From Luteitalea sp. TBR-22 (GTDB lineage: Bacteria; Acidobacteriota; Vicinamibacteria; Vicinamibacterales; Vicinamibacteraceae): 64,000 nt of DNA. Each line of letters starts with the position of its first letter. Position 1 is the first letter of the stretch. Positions 17,609 through 26,564 of the stretch are shown here, in pieces. The notes below the pieces were generated by a model. It was not told the DNA's origin and ran no database searches. It worked only from the letters and a program-made list of their open reading frames with translations. The position numbers and the translations under genes are program-made. Where the stretch lies: contig NZ_AP024452.1 in assembly GCF_016865485.1 (NCBI RefSeq), positions 1,510,501-1,574,500 of the forward strand. Direction: 5' to 3'.

Positions 17609-18478
17609 TCAGTGCTGGGTCGCAGGCTGGCTCGTCGCGCCTGGCGCGAGCTTCAGCAGCGAGGAGAGTGGGATGAGGATCACGAGGATGAACAGCGTCA
17701 TGACCGCGATCATCAGCATCACGCCGGGCCGGTCGCCGAACACGTCGGCGGCGACCATGACGGCGATGCTGGCGCTGCGCGCGCCGTGCATGTAGCCCAT
17801 CGCCAGGCGGCTGCCGGGATCGGGCCCGCCGAGCAGGTAGCCGATGGCGAAGCCGCCGAGGATGCAGATGATCGCCGCCAGGTTGGCGTAGGTGCCGATC
17901 AGGCCGATGATGCGCTCGTAGTACAGCAGCAGCACGATGCCGGTCAGCAGCAGGACGAAGATGCGCGAGATCTGGTGCAGGTATCCCTCGCACGCGTGCG
18001 CGACCTTCTCCCAGTAGGCCCTGATCACGAGGCCGAGGGTCAGCGGCGCCACGATGGTCAGGCCCAGCTTGACGAGCAGGTGTCCGACCGGCACGTGGGC
18101 ATCGGGGAGGAACACCCCGAGCATCAGCGGCAGGTAGACGATCGTGATGCCGATCGACAGCACCAGCAGCCCGCCCGCGAGCCTGACGTTGGCCCTGGAG
18201 ATGCCGGTGAGCAGCGGGCCGACCTCGGCGCCGGCCGCCATCATCATCAGCACCAGCCCGTACCGCAGGTCCGTGTCGAGCCCGAACTGGCGCGCCAGCA
18301 CGGCGGCCAGGGCCGGCATGATCACGTAGCTGGCGACGACGGCTGAAAGCGTCAGTCGCAGGTTCCGCAACGGACCGAGGATCTGGCCGACGGTCTGTCC
18401 CAGGCCGAGCGCCAGCATGCCGCTGACCACGTAGATCAGGATCACCGGGTGCAGCGCGTGTTCGAGGTATGAGTTCAT
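17609..18478 (-). CDS. BASS (bile acid:Na+ symporter-like) family transporter
   Basis: This 289-residue membrane protein has about nine or ten transmembrane helices and the BASS two-bundle layout. It includes MMMAAGAEVGPLLTGISR in the middle and the C-terminal MGYMHGARSASIAVMVAA, where the crossover helices bind Na+ and substrate. Family members import organic anions such as pantoate, pyruvate and bile acids. It lies between metK and the PFK-like gene in the glycyl-radical operon (58 and 32 bp spacers), which makes it the best candidate importer of the pathway's organic-acid substrate. That assignment is inference from position. Confidence 0.8.
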   Translation of the reverse strand: MNSYLEHALHPVILIYVVSGMLALGLGQTVGQILGPLRNLRLTLSAVVASYVIMPALAAVLARQFGLDTDLRYGLVLMMMAAGAEVGPLLTGISRANVRLAGGLLVLSIGITIVYLPLMLGVFLPDAHVPVGHLLVKLGLTIVAPLTLGLVIRAYWEKVAHACEGYLHQISRIFVLLLTGIVLLLYYERIIGLIGTYANLAAIICILGGFAIGYLLGGPDPGSRLAMGYMHGARSASIAVMVAADVFGDRPGVMLMIAVMTLFILVILIPLSSLLKLAPGATSQPATQH

Positions 18479-18536
18479 GGTCTGCCCTTTCCGTTCGTGT
18501 GCCCCGCGCCGGTGTCGTACCCGCGCCCGCGATCGG

Positions 18537-19718
18537 TCATGCCGACCGTGCCTTGGCCAGCAGTTCGTCGGTCGCGTCGATGTGTTCCCACGTGAACCCG
18601 TTCCGCCCGAAGTGGCCGTAGGCTGCGGTCTTCGCGTACACGGGTTCCCTGAGGTGCAGGTGGTCGATGATTCCCCGCGGCGACAGGGGAAACACCTGCC
18701 GCACCACCGCGGCCAGCGCGTCGTCGCCGATCGTGCCGGTGCCGTAGGTGTGGACCATCACCGAGACCGGGTCGACCACGCCGATGCAGTAGCCGACCTG
18801 CACGAGGCACTGATCGGCCAGGCCGGCCGCGACGATGTTCTTGGCGATGTAGCGGGTCATGTAACCGGCGGACCGATCGACCTTGGTCGCGTCCTTGCCG
18901 CTGAAGGCGCCGCCGCCGTGCACCGACCAACCGCCGTAGGTGTCGACGATGATCTTGCGGCCGGTCAGCCCGGTATCGCCCTGCGGGCCGCTCACCAGGA
19001 ACTTGCCCGTCCCGTTGACGACGATCGTCGTCCGCTCGTCGAGCAGACCGCCGATCACGGGCCGGACGACCTGGTCGACGATCTCCTGCTTGGCCTCGTC
19101 GGTGGTGTGGGTGCCGTCCCGGGTGACCACGGCCGCCGTGTGCGAGGCAGCGATCACCACGTGGTCGACACGCAGCGGCTTGCCGCCCTGGTACTCCACG
19201 GTCACCTGCGTCTTGCCGTCGGGGCCGAGGTACGGCAACTCCTTGCGCTTGCGCACGTCGGCCAGCCGCGTCGCCAGGCGGTGGGCCAACTGGATCGGCA
19301 ACGGCATCAGCTCGGGCGTCTGCGAGCAGGCGTACCCGAACATCAGGCCCTGATCGCCGGCGCCGATCTGCCCGCCTGCCTGCATCACGCCGCGCGCGAT
19401 GTCCGGCGACTGGGCGTGGATGGTGCGCAGGATGGCGGCCGTGTTGACGTCGAAGCCGTACTCCGGCGACGAGTACCCGATGGCGTTGCCGACCTGTCGT
19501 GCGACGTCGGCCGGGTCGAAGAGCGCAGTGCTCGTGATCTCGCCGCCGATGATCAGGGCGCCCATGGTCACGTAGCACTCGCACGCGACGCGGGCGTCCG
19601 GGTCCTGCCGCAGGCACTCGTCGAGCACGGCGTCCGACACCTGGTCGCAGAACTTGTCCGGGTGCCCCTCGGCGACCGACTCCGAGGTGAAGAACATGTG
19701 GTCCGGGTAGGGCGTCAT
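18537..19718 (-). CDS. metK: S-adenosylmethionine synthetase
   Basis: The 393-residue product has family-standard length and motifs: TSESVAEGHPDKFCDQ at the N-terminus, GAGDQGLMFGYA in the middle and the GGGAFSGKDATKVDRSAGY signature. It makes S-adenosylmethionine from methionine and ATP in the cytosol. Its placement inside the glycyl-radical cluster is unusual and would supply the co-substrate of the radical SAM activase encoded two genes downstream. I looked for a SAM riboswitch in the 103-bp leader and could not recognise one. Whether it is the genome's only metK or a second copy cannot be told here. Confidence 0.95.
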   Translation of the reverse strand: MTPYPDHMFFTSESVAEGHPDKFCDQVSDAVLDECLRQDPDARVACECYVTMGALIIGGEITSTALFDPADVARQVGNAIGYSSPEYGFDVNTAAILRTIHAQSPDIARGVMQAGGQIGAGDQGLMFGYACSQTPELMPLPIQLAHRLATRLADVRKRKELPYLGPDGKTQVTVEYQGGKPLRVDHVVIAASHTAAVVTRDGTHTTDEAKQEIVDQVVRPVIGGLLDERTTIVVNGTGKFLVSGPQGDTGLTGRKIIVDTYGGWSVHGGGAFSGKDATKVDRSAGYMTRYIAKNIVAAGLADQCLVQVGYCIGVVDPVSVMVHTYGTGTIGDDALAAVVRQVFPLSPRGIIDHLHLREPVYAKTAAYGHFGRNGFTWEHIDATDELLAKARSA

Positions 19719-19821
19719 CGATCAACTCCTGCCATCGCTCGAGTTACAAGGGAGACGCCCACGGCGGGTCGGCCAGCGCCCGGGTGCTGCCTGCGCCACG
19801 CAGGTGACGCCGGGGCCACCC

Positions 19822-20397
19822 TCACTGGTAGTACGGGGTCCGGCCGTTGGCGTGCCTGGTGACGTCGCGGACCTCCCGCACCTCCGGCACGCGTCGCTTC
19901 AGGGACGTCTCGATGCCGTCCTTCAACGTGGCGCCTGCCATGCTGCAGCCCTGGCAACCGCCAGACAGCTCGAGGAACACGACGCCGTCCCTGAAGTCGA
20001 TCAGCCTCGACTCGCCGCCATGCGTGGCCAGCGACGGGTTGACCTCCTGCTCGATCGCCTCCTGGATGCGTTCGGCGATCGCGCCTTCCGGAGTGTCGAG
20101 CCGCCGCAGGCCGGTCACGACCTCGAAGTCGCTGCCGACGATCCTGAACACGAAGTCGATGGTGGCGTCTTCGAGGTAGGGAGCGCTCTCCTGCGTGATG
20201 TACACGTCGATTCCCTCGACGCGCTGGACGATGTCGGTGGGCGAGGCCGGTTCTTCCGCGGGCACGAACCGCAGCCCGAAGTCCGCGCGCAGCGGCGAGC
20301 GCGGCACGGCCAGCACCCGCAGTCCCTTGACCGGGGCCTGCAGGCGCTTCCTGGATTCGGCAATCTTCTCGAGGGCGATGTCGGTGATGGTGATCAT
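19822..20397 (-). CDS. NfuA-like Fe-S cluster carrier (A-type-like plus NifU domain)
   Basis: The 191-residue product has an N-terminal region of about 100 residues beginning MITITDIALEKIAESRK, like a degenerate A-type scaffold domain without its cysteines. A NifU domain follows with the cluster-binding CxxC in GGCQGCSMAG. NfuA proteins carry a [4Fe-4S] cluster to apo-enzymes. Here the neighbours include an aconitase X and a triple-cluster activase, both plausible clients. The ATG at 20397 is chosen as the start because the domain begins there and upstream residues are out of character. The next gene upstream ends 29 bp away. Confidence 0.85.
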   Translation of the reverse strand: MITITDIALEKIAESRKRLQAPVKGLRVLAVPRSPLRADFGLRFVPAEEPASPTDIVQRVEGIDVYITQESAPYLEDATIDFVFRIVGSDFEVVTGLRRLDTPEGAIAERIQEAIEQEVNPSLATHGGESRLIDFRDGVVFLELSGGCQGCSMAGATLKDGIETSLKRRVPEVREVRDVTRHANGRTPYYQ

Positions 20398-20426
20398 GGT
20401 TCGAGGGTCGGGTCGGGGCGCGGCGG

Positions 20427-21590
20427 TCAGCAACGCGCGGCGTCGGCCGACAGCCTCCGCGCGGCTTCCTGGATGGCGATACGACGGGTCGCGTCGACAG
20501 GCGCGGCCCTGAAGAAGGTCCTGAGCACGTGGCTGATGCGGCCGTGGACATCGGCCTCGCCAACACCGTGACTCCTGCAGAAGTCCTCGACGAGGCGTCG
20601 GACCAGTTGCCGCACCTCGGGTTCCAGGTGCAGCAACTGCCACGCGCGTGAGTCGGGCGCCCGCCGCCGGACCTCCAGCGTCCTGGTGTTGATCCACCGC
20701 ACGCGCTCGCGCCTGACTCCGCCGCCGTGCCGCGCGAGGTGGAAGACGTCGATCGACGGCGTCTCGATGCCGTCCATCTGGACGACGATCAGGTCGTCCT
20801 CGTGCATGTCGGCGGTGATGCGCTCGAAGTGGCGTGCCCGCTCATCGCGGGGGTAGTGATTCAGCACGTTGCCCAGGAACAGCACGTTCTGGCGCCCAGG
20901 GACGCGCCGCGGCACGTCGGTCGCCTGCAGGACGATCCCGCACTCCGCGAGGCCTTTCTGGAGGGGATTCCACTGCACGCGGTATCCCTCCCACGACGGC
21001 GCCGGGCGGCGGAGGGCGTGAGCCTGCTGCTCGCGGGCCATCCCGGCCTCGATGCGCATGACGTCAGCAGCGAGCAGCGCATCGAGCTCCGGGTCCGAGA
21101 ACGCGACGCGTTCACCCTCGTGCATGAAGGGGCGGCCCATGAAGTACGCCTCCCACACCTCGTTCCCGTGCAGCTCGTAGCAATAGGTCACGGAGGCGAC
21201 CGTGCCCTCGCGGTCGACGACGAAGTACCAGTCGTCGACGTCGCGCGCGGTCTGCGTCGTCGAGATCATCCGGGCGACCGATCGGCGGACCGTCTCGCCC
21301 GGTTCGCCGACCAGCCAGACGCTGGCGGCGGGCACCGCCTCCGGGCGTTCGGTGGCCACGTACTCGACGTCCATGGCGAAGTCGTCGGCCAGCAGCGTCT
21401 TGAGCGCGACGGCGACCTGCGCGCGCGAGACGCCCACATCGATGAATGCGAACGCCGGGCCCAGCAGCGGCGGCTCGTCGCGGCCGGCGTCCCCGGGATG
21501 CTGGAGGTCCCACAGCAGGCTCCCGATACCGACGTTCCGGTCAGGAATGATGTTGGTGTCGACGAAGGGAACCGTCGTGTGCGCCGTCAT
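20427..21590 (-). CDS. Unrecognised protein with a methyltransferase-like segment
   Basis: This 387-residue protein starts MTAHTTVPFVDTNIIPDRN, and I do not recognise it as a whole. The segment FLGNVLNHYPRDERARHFER resembles the end of the Rossmann methyltransferase core in CheR-like enzymes (NVLxYF...R). No clear glycine-rich SAM-binding motif I is visible. The first half includes VWLVGEPGETVRRSVARM and looks like a separate alpha/beta domain. The C-terminal 80 residues are helical, charged and contain one cysteine near each end. The gene lies between the aconitase X large subunit (85 bp) and nfuA (29 bp). It could modify the pathway substrate or act as a chaperone. Confidence 0.6.
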   Translation of the reverse strand: MTAHTTVPFVDTNIIPDRNVGIGSLLWDLQHPGDAGRDEPPLLGPAFAFIDVGVSRAQVAVALKTLLADDFAMDVEYVATERPEAVPAASVWLVGEPGETVRRSVARMISTTQTARDVDDWYFVVDREGTVASVTYCYELHGNEVWEAYFMGRPFMHEGERVAFSDPELDALLAADVMRIEAGMAREQQAHALRRPAPSWEGYRVQWNPLQKGLAECGIVLQATDVPRRVPGRQNVLFLGNVLNHYPRDERARHFERITADMHEDDLIVVQMDGIETPSIDVFHLARHGGGVRRERVRWINTRTLEVRRRAPDSRAWQLLHLEPEVRQLVRRLVEDFCRSHGVGEADVHGRISHVLRTFFRAAPVDATRRIAIQEAARRLSADAARC

Positions 21591-21675
21591 GGCTGGTGAG
21601 TGACCGCGGGTGGTTCGGACGGCGAGGCGCCCCGCTTGCACGGGGCGCCCGCCGTATTGCCGGGTGGAGGCGCCG

Positions 21676-23166
21676 CTAGTCGACCATCGGGCGGGTGCCC
21701 TGGTACAGCGGGCGCTCCTTCTCGCTGTCGAGCCGCTCCTTGCGCGGCTTGCTCCAGTACTCCCAACGCGCGGTCGGCGTGAACACGCCGGTGACGGCCG
21801 CGTTGACCAGCGCCTCGGGGTTGCCGTAGATCCACTTCGGCCCGAAGCCGCCGCCCAGCTTCACGTACTTGAAGCTGTCGGTGGCGATGACCGTGTCCTT
21901 CGGGTAGTGGCGGATCGGCGACATCGCGATGCACGTCTGGTGGAAGATGTGGCCACCGGCGTCCTCGATCGCCTTGGTGTCGCCGTAGTGCTGTGCCATG
22001 AAGTAGGTGGGCGTGTCGGTCTGCACCCACAGCTTCACGCCTTCCTTCACCTTCCTGCCCTTGACCAGGCGCGCCACCTCGCGGACCTCGTCCCAGGTCG
22101 CGTGCGGGCAGCCGAAGACGACGATGTCCACCGGCTTGGCCTTCTCCGGGCCGGGGGCCGGCGAGATCGCGTTGAGGTGGCGGTACATCTCGACGACGTC
22201 TTCCATCGTCACGACGTAGCGCTCGGGGTTCTTCGGCATGTTGCCCTTGAAGGCGGCTTCCAGCGTCGGCGACTCCGGCGTGTAGCCCATCAGGTGCAGC
22301 ATCGGGTCGTTCATGCCCGGCGAGGCGCACGAGATCAGGTTCTTGGTCGCGCCGGGGCCCATCTTCTTGGGCAGGTTCAGCACGGCCATGATCCGGTTGC
22401 CGGCCTTCTCGGCGATGCAGGCGCCGAGGGCGCCCCAGTCGGCCATCCCCTTGATGTTGTCGCGCACCTCGTCGGTCAGTTCGACGATGCACTTGGCGGC
22501 GCGATTCTCATCGAGGTGGCTGCCGTACTTGGGCAGGCAGCCGGTGTAGGCGCAGTAGATCGTGTTGATGGCGGCTTCGCGGTTGGTCCGGGCGCCGAGG
22601 ATCGTGTTGATGTAGCACGCGGCGCTCGACTCGGAGCTGGCCGCGTACTCGCCCATCTTGGGGATGCGCGTGTTGAGGTACGGGTTGCACGAGAGCCAGG
22701 GCAGCCAGCCGTGCTCGGTGAGCTTGTCGTAGCCCGCCTGGAAGCCGGCGACCATCTCCTTGTCGAGCTTGAAGCTCCCCTTGCCGGGGAGTTCGAAGTT
22801 CCACGGCTTGCCATTGGGCGCCGCGTCGAGCTCGTGGGCCTTGTCCAACTGCATCATGTACGGGTCGTTGCCGCACTCGGTGCCGGACTCGTCGTGGACG
22901 TGCGCGTCCTTCATCGCGAAGAGCGGGTCGTAGAGCGGGCTGTGTCCGAGGTCGTACTCGTTCAGCTTCTTGAGGCGCTCGGGCTCCATCCGGTCCTTGA
23001 CGTAGATGGGGCAGCAGTTCAGCGTCAGCACGAGGTCCACCATCTCGGTGGCCTCCACGGCCTTGCCGAAGTCGAGCAGCTTGTCCATGCAGAACTGCTT
23101 GGCCTCGCCATGCTTGCCATCCAGCATCTCCTGCTGGTACTGCGTGAGGGTCATTTTTGATTTCAC
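21676..23166 (-). CDS. Aconitase X, large (catalytic) subunit
   Basis: The 496-residue product begins MKSKMTLTQYQQEMLDGKHG, the usual AcnX opening. It carries SSESSAACYINTILGARTNR, the most conserved AcnX segment, and FGCPHATWDE near residue 375. AcnX enzymes are iron- or Fe-S-dependent hydro-lyases. Known members dehydrate cis-3-hydroxy-L-proline or phosphomevalonate, so a hydroxy-acid or hydroxy-amino-acid dehydration is expected. This is the separate-subunit form with the small swivel subunit 52 bp upstream. Its position directly after a glycyl-radical enzyme suggests it handles the product or precursor of that enzyme. No close functional subtype can be assigned by eye. Confidence 0.85.
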   Translation of the reverse strand: MKSKMTLTQYQQEMLDGKHGEAKQFCMDKLLDFGKAVEATEMVDLVLTLNCCPIYVKDRMEPERLKKLNEYDLGHSPLYDPLFAMKDAHVHDESGTECGNDPYMMQLDKAHELDAAPNGKPWNFELPGKGSFKLDKEMVAGFQAGYDKLTEHGWLPWLSCNPYLNTRIPKMGEYAASSESSAACYINTILGARTNREAAINTIYCAYTGCLPKYGSHLDENRAAKCIVELTDEVRDNIKGMADWGALGACIAEKAGNRIMAVLNLPKKMGPGATKNLISCASPGMNDPMLHLMGYTPESPTLEAAFKGNMPKNPERYVVTMEDVVEMYRHLNAISPAPGPEKAKPVDIVVFGCPHATWDEVREVARLVKGRKVKEGVKLWVQTDTPTYFMAQHYGDTKAIEDAGGHIFHQTCIAMSPIRHYPKDTVIATDSFKYVKLGGGFGPKWIYGNPEALVNAAVTGVFTPTARWEYWSKPRKERLDSEKERPLYQGTRPMVD

Positions 23167-23218
23167 GGTGTTCTCTCTTGAAAGGGTCGTCTCGACGTTC
23201 GATCGGGTGGACGGGACG

Positions 23219-23653
23219 CTAGCCCTTGCGGGTGATGGTCACGGTGGCCTTCTCACCGACCTCGGGCGCGTCGATCTCGACCCAGTCGCCGGTCTTGATC
23301 GTCGCAACCGGGTCCTTGTCGAACGTGTCGACGGCGGGAATCTCACCGGCGATGGCGCCGTTGATGTCGATGTAGTGCACCTGCTGGCAGATGAGGCCGG
23401 CGGGGCCGTGGTGCGAGACCTTGCACTTGTAGTACAGGCTGAAGGCGCCGCTGGTGGAGCCGGCGGTGGTGGGGTAGACGAAGATCTTGCCGGTGACGAT
23501 CTGGCCCTGAGTGTCGGCGCCTGGCGCCATCACCATGCCGTCCTCGTTGCCGACGTGGTTGAAGGCCCAGCCAATGCGCTGCCGATTGACCAGCGCTTCT
23601 CCGGCCGCCTTACCCTTTGACCGTGCAATGCCGGTCAGGACGATTGTCTCCAT
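23219..23653 (-). CDS. Aconitase X, small (swivel, DUF126) subunit
   Basis: The 144-residue product has the beta-rich swivel fold of the AcnX small subunit: SKGKAAGEALVNRQRIGW near the N-terminus and TGKIFVYPTTAGSTSGAF in the middle. Its conserved SGAF/GSTSGA loop is expected to reach the active site of the large subunit encoded next. It is required for hydro-lyase activity with its partner. The start at the ATG at 23653 gives METIVLTGIARSKG, typical of the family. A 137-bp gap with a hairpin separates it from the glycyl-radical enzyme upstream. Confidence 0.85.
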   Translation of the reverse strand: METIVLTGIARSKGKAAGEALVNRQRIGWAFNHVGNEDGMVMAPGADTQGQIVTGKIFVYPTTAGSTSGAFSLYYKCKVSHHGPAGLICQQVHYIDINGAIAGEIPAVDTFDKDPVATIKTGDWVEIDAPEVGEKATVTITRKG

Positions 23654-23683
23654 GCGTCTCCTCGACTGTGTAGCGCCACTTCC

Positions 23684-23722
23684 CGGGCCGGAGGCACGGC
23701 GCTGTGGTTGTCTTCCGGCCCG
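23684..23722 (-). other. 9-bp stem hairpin between the glycyl-radical enzyme and AcnX genes
   Basis: CGGGCCGGA (23684-23692) and TCCGGCCCG (23714-23722) are perfect complements around a 21-nt loop. No U-tract follows. It may protect the 3' end of the upstream message or attenuate the downstream genes. Confidence 0.45.
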
Positions 23723-23790
23723 CCGTCATTCAGGGCCGGGGGCCCACGAGTACGGCTGTTCGGTCGCCGCCGATTCGGGCGGCGCCCAGT

Positions 23791-26280
23791 TCAGTTCACC
23801 TGCTCGGTCCGCGCGATGATCTCGGCCTGCTGCGACGGCGACAGCTCCGTGAAGTACGCGCAGTAGCCGGCCACGCGCACCACCAGGTCGCGATACTTCT
23901 CGGGATCCTTCTGCGCCTCGAGCAGCGCCTGCTTGCTGAGGACGTTGAACTGGATGTGCGCGTGCTTCTGGCTGCTCCAGGCGCGAATCAGCTGCATCAG
24001 CCGTCGCGTCCCTTCCTCGCCCGCGACGTTGGCGGGCGCGATCTTCATGTTGAGCAGGTCCTCGCGGTGCTCCTTGTAGATGTGGCAGGTCGCCCTGGCG
24101 ATCGACTGCAGCGTGACCGTCGGGCCCTTGGTGTCGCAGCCGTGCGACGGGACGATGCCGTCGGAGAGGTACTCGCCGGCGGGCCGCCCGTTCGGCGTCG
24201 CCATGGTCACCTTGCCGCACGGGTTGTGGAAGGTGATCGGGATGATGCGCACGTTGGCGCTCTGGCCGTGCGGCCGCGGATGCGCGTGCGCGTACTCCAT
24301 GACCGTCCGCTGGATGCGGTACCCGATCGCGTCCACCCACTCGATGCCGTTGCCGTACTTCGGCGCATTGAGGCAGAGCTGACGGACGGCCTCGCGGCCC
24401 TGCCAGTTCACCTCGAGCGCCTCGAGCAGCTGGTCCCAGGTGAGCTTCTTCGTGTCGAAGATCAGGTGCTTGATGGCGGCCAGCGAGTCGATGCAGGTCG
24501 CGAACCCGCCGAGGCCGTCGATGCACGAGGCGTCGAGCGCCCCCGGGATGTAGTCGGCGTGTGTGTGCAGGTCGCGACCGGCTTCCATGCACAGGTCGTG
24601 CAGGGTGGAGGCCAGTGGCGCCGCGATGTACCGCGGCTTGAGCCCCGCGGCGATGTAGTTCTGGATCATGATGTGCTTGGTGACGTTCTCCAGCTGCAGC
24701 CGGAACGCATTCCACACATCGTCGTAGGTCGCGAAGGTCCGCGGGTCGCCGGTCTTCAGGCCGAACTGCTCGTCGTCGTAGATCTTCATCCGGCCGTCAC
24801 GGAGCGTCATCTCCATGACCGCGCCGTAGTTGATGCCGGCGTTCCCGGTCTTGTGGGTCTCGCGGTTGGGCAGACGCGACTCCGAGCACCCGGACATCGC
24901 GTAATCAAGCGCTTCCTTCTTGACGATCCCGTTGCTCAGGAACCACGGCACGACGAACTCGTCGTTGATCATCTTGGGCGAGCCCTTGCCGTCCTTGATG
25001 GTCTCGGCCACCGCGTGCAGGAACCGGTCGGGCGTGCCGGCGTGGATGCGCACGCCCAGTTCCGGGTAGCTGCTGCGGAGCGGGCGCGTCGACTCGAGGA
25101 TCAGGTAGGACAGCTCGTTGGTCGCGTCGAGGCCGTCGGGAGTCTGGCCGCCGATGGTCACCGTCTCGTGATGCGAGAAGCCCTCGCGCCCCTTGGCCGC
25201 CGACGGCGACATCTGGGACTCGATGCTCTGCATCATGTTCAGCCACAGGCACTGGAACAGCTCCTGGGCGTCCTCCGGGGTGATGCGGCCCTCCTCGAGG
25301 TCCTTCCTGTAGGTGGGATACAGGTACTGGTCCATCCGGCCCTGGTTGACCTGCCCGCCGACCATCTCCTCGAAGCGCGAGAAGAGCTGGGTGAACCACT
25401 GCGCCTGCATCGCCTCGCGGAAGGTCCGCGCCGGGTTCTCCGGGACCCACGCGCAGATGGCGGCGATCTCCTCGAGTTCCTTCCTGCGCTGCGGGTCGGT
25501 GGCGCGTGCGGCCAGGGCGGCGGCCTCTTCGGAGTAGCGCCGCGCGAGCAGGCTCAGGGCATCGCAGGTGATGATCGCCGCCTCGTAGAACGGCTTGCGG
25601 AAGGCCAGGTCGCGCGGGTCGTCGAGGGCCGCCAGGCGCGCCTGCGCTTCCTCGCGCAGCCCCTTGCAGCCGCGGGTCAGCATCTTGGCGAAGTCCGGCA
25701 CCCAGTTCTGCGAATGCCGCATCGTCGACGTCGAGACGATGACGAAGGTCTGCGTGGTGCCGACGTTGGCCGGATCGGAGCCCCAGGTGAAGTGCCTGGT
25801 CTCCGGCGGCAGGGCCTTGATGAAGTTCGGGGTGAAGTCCTTGCCGTTCCAGTACGGGAACAGCACTTCGTCGATGATCCGCTTGTCGTCGTCGGTCACG
25901 GTGACCGCGTCGGGGGCACCCTTGGCGGCGATGAAGGCCTGCGCGCCGGCCTGGATGATGGTGCCATCGAGTTCCGGATACACCAGCGAGTAGCGACCCA
26001 GCCACGTGTTGGGCCGGCCGACGATCAACTCGTCGTCGAGGATCGTCACCGAGATGTGCTCGGCGATGTGGTGCAGGGCCCTGGCCCAGCGCAGGACCAG
26101 CGGCTGGCCCTCGGTGGCCTTGAACGATTCGGTGAAGTACACCGCCCGCTCGAGCGCGACGCGAGGTGGCCCGTAGGCGCGGATGGCGTCGAACATCCTG
26201 AGGACGCGGTCGCTCGCCTTGCCGTGCAGCACCTTGCGGCCTTCGGCAATGGCCCGTTCTTGTGCCGAAATCTCAGTCAC
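23791..26280 (-). CDS. Glycyl-radical enzyme (dehydratase/decarboxylase class)
   Basis: The 829-residue product matches the length of propanediol-dehydratase-like glycyl-radical enzymes. The active-site thiyl cysteine is C465 in SGCSESRLPNRE, with E467 in the C-x-E spacing seen in dehydratases, lyases and decarboxylases rather than PFL, which uses two adjacent cysteines. The radical glycine is G805 in RVAGYCAYF, 25 residues from the end. The enzyme cleaves a C-O, C-N, C-S or C-C bond of an unidentified substrate under anoxic conditions. The start is GTG at 26280, with AAGGAA upstream. The matching activase is in the same cluster. No Fe-S small subunit like that of hydroxyphenylacetate decarboxylase is present and no microcompartment shell genes are seen. 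Confidence 0.93.
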   Translation of the reverse strand: MTEISAQERAIAEGRKVLHGKASDRVLRMFDAIRAYGPPRVALERAVYFTESFKATEGQPLVLRWARALHHIAEHISVTILDDELIVGRPNTWLGRYSLVYPELDGTIIQAGAQAFIAAKGAPDAVTVTDDDKRIIDEVLFPYWNGKDFTPNFIKALPPETRHFTWGSDPANVGTTQTFVIVSTSTMRHSQNWVPDFAKMLTRGCKGLREEAQARLAALDDPRDLAFRKPFYEAAIITCDALSLLARRYSEEAAALAARATDPQRRKELEEIAAICAWVPENPARTFREAMQAQWFTQLFSRFEEMVGGQVNQGRMDQYLYPTYRKDLEEGRITPEDAQELFQCLWLNMMQSIESQMSPSAAKGREGFSHHETVTIGGQTPDGLDATNELSYLILESTRPLRSSYPELGVRIHAGTPDRFLHAVAETIKDGKGSPKMINDEFVVPWFLSNGIVKKEALDYAMSGCSESRLPNRETHKTGNAGINYGAVMEMTLRDGRMKIYDDEQFGLKTGDPRTFATYDDVWNAFRLQLENVTKHIMIQNYIAAGLKPRYIAAPLASTLHDLCMEAGRDLHTHADYIPGALDASCIDGLGGFATCIDSLAAIKHLIFDTKKLTWDQLLEALEVNWQGREAVRQLCLNAPKYGNGIEWVDAIGYRIQRTVMEYAHAHPRPHGQSANVRIIPITFHNPCGKVTMATPNGRPAGEYLSDGIVPSHGCDTKGPTVTLQSIARATCHIYKEHREDLLNMKIAPANVAGEEGTRRLMQLIRAWSSQKHAHIQFNVLSKQALLEAQKDPEKYRDLVVRVAGYCAYFTELSPSQQAEIIARTEQVN

Positions 26281-26564
26281 GATGGTTCCTTCCCTGCGTC
26301 ATGCCTCGCGCCACTCACTCGATGCCGCATGCCCAGAAGCCGTGCATGCGACTGCAGCGCCATGCTCTCGCTGGCGGCGTTGCGGCGACTATGCAGTTTT
26401 CGTCAGGCGCGGGAAGAGGCGGGGACGACAGGTGTCTTTGTCAGACGATGCTTACACGCGGGGCCGCGGGAAGGCCTGCACGCGGCCGCCGACAGGAGAG
26501 AGGTGCGAGAGAGGTGTTGCCGCCAGGAAGGCGGGGGACACGCGGCCGGCCCGGGATCGGCAGG

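Noticed and set aside
19719-19821. SAM riboswitch before metK
   Set aside because: The 103-bp leader shows none of the recognisable SAM-I or SAM-II landmarks by eye; a covariance-model scan would settle it.
26347-26362. Sigma-54-like promoter (minus-strand TGGCGC-N5-TCGCA) upstream of the glycyl-radical enzyme gene
   Set aside because: It misses the consensus at two key positions and no enhancer-binding protein gene is nearby; the local regulator is AraC-type.
26281-26564. FNR box upstream of the glycyl-radical enzyme gene
   Set aside because: No TTGAT-N4-ATCAA-like sequence is visible in the 284-bp region.
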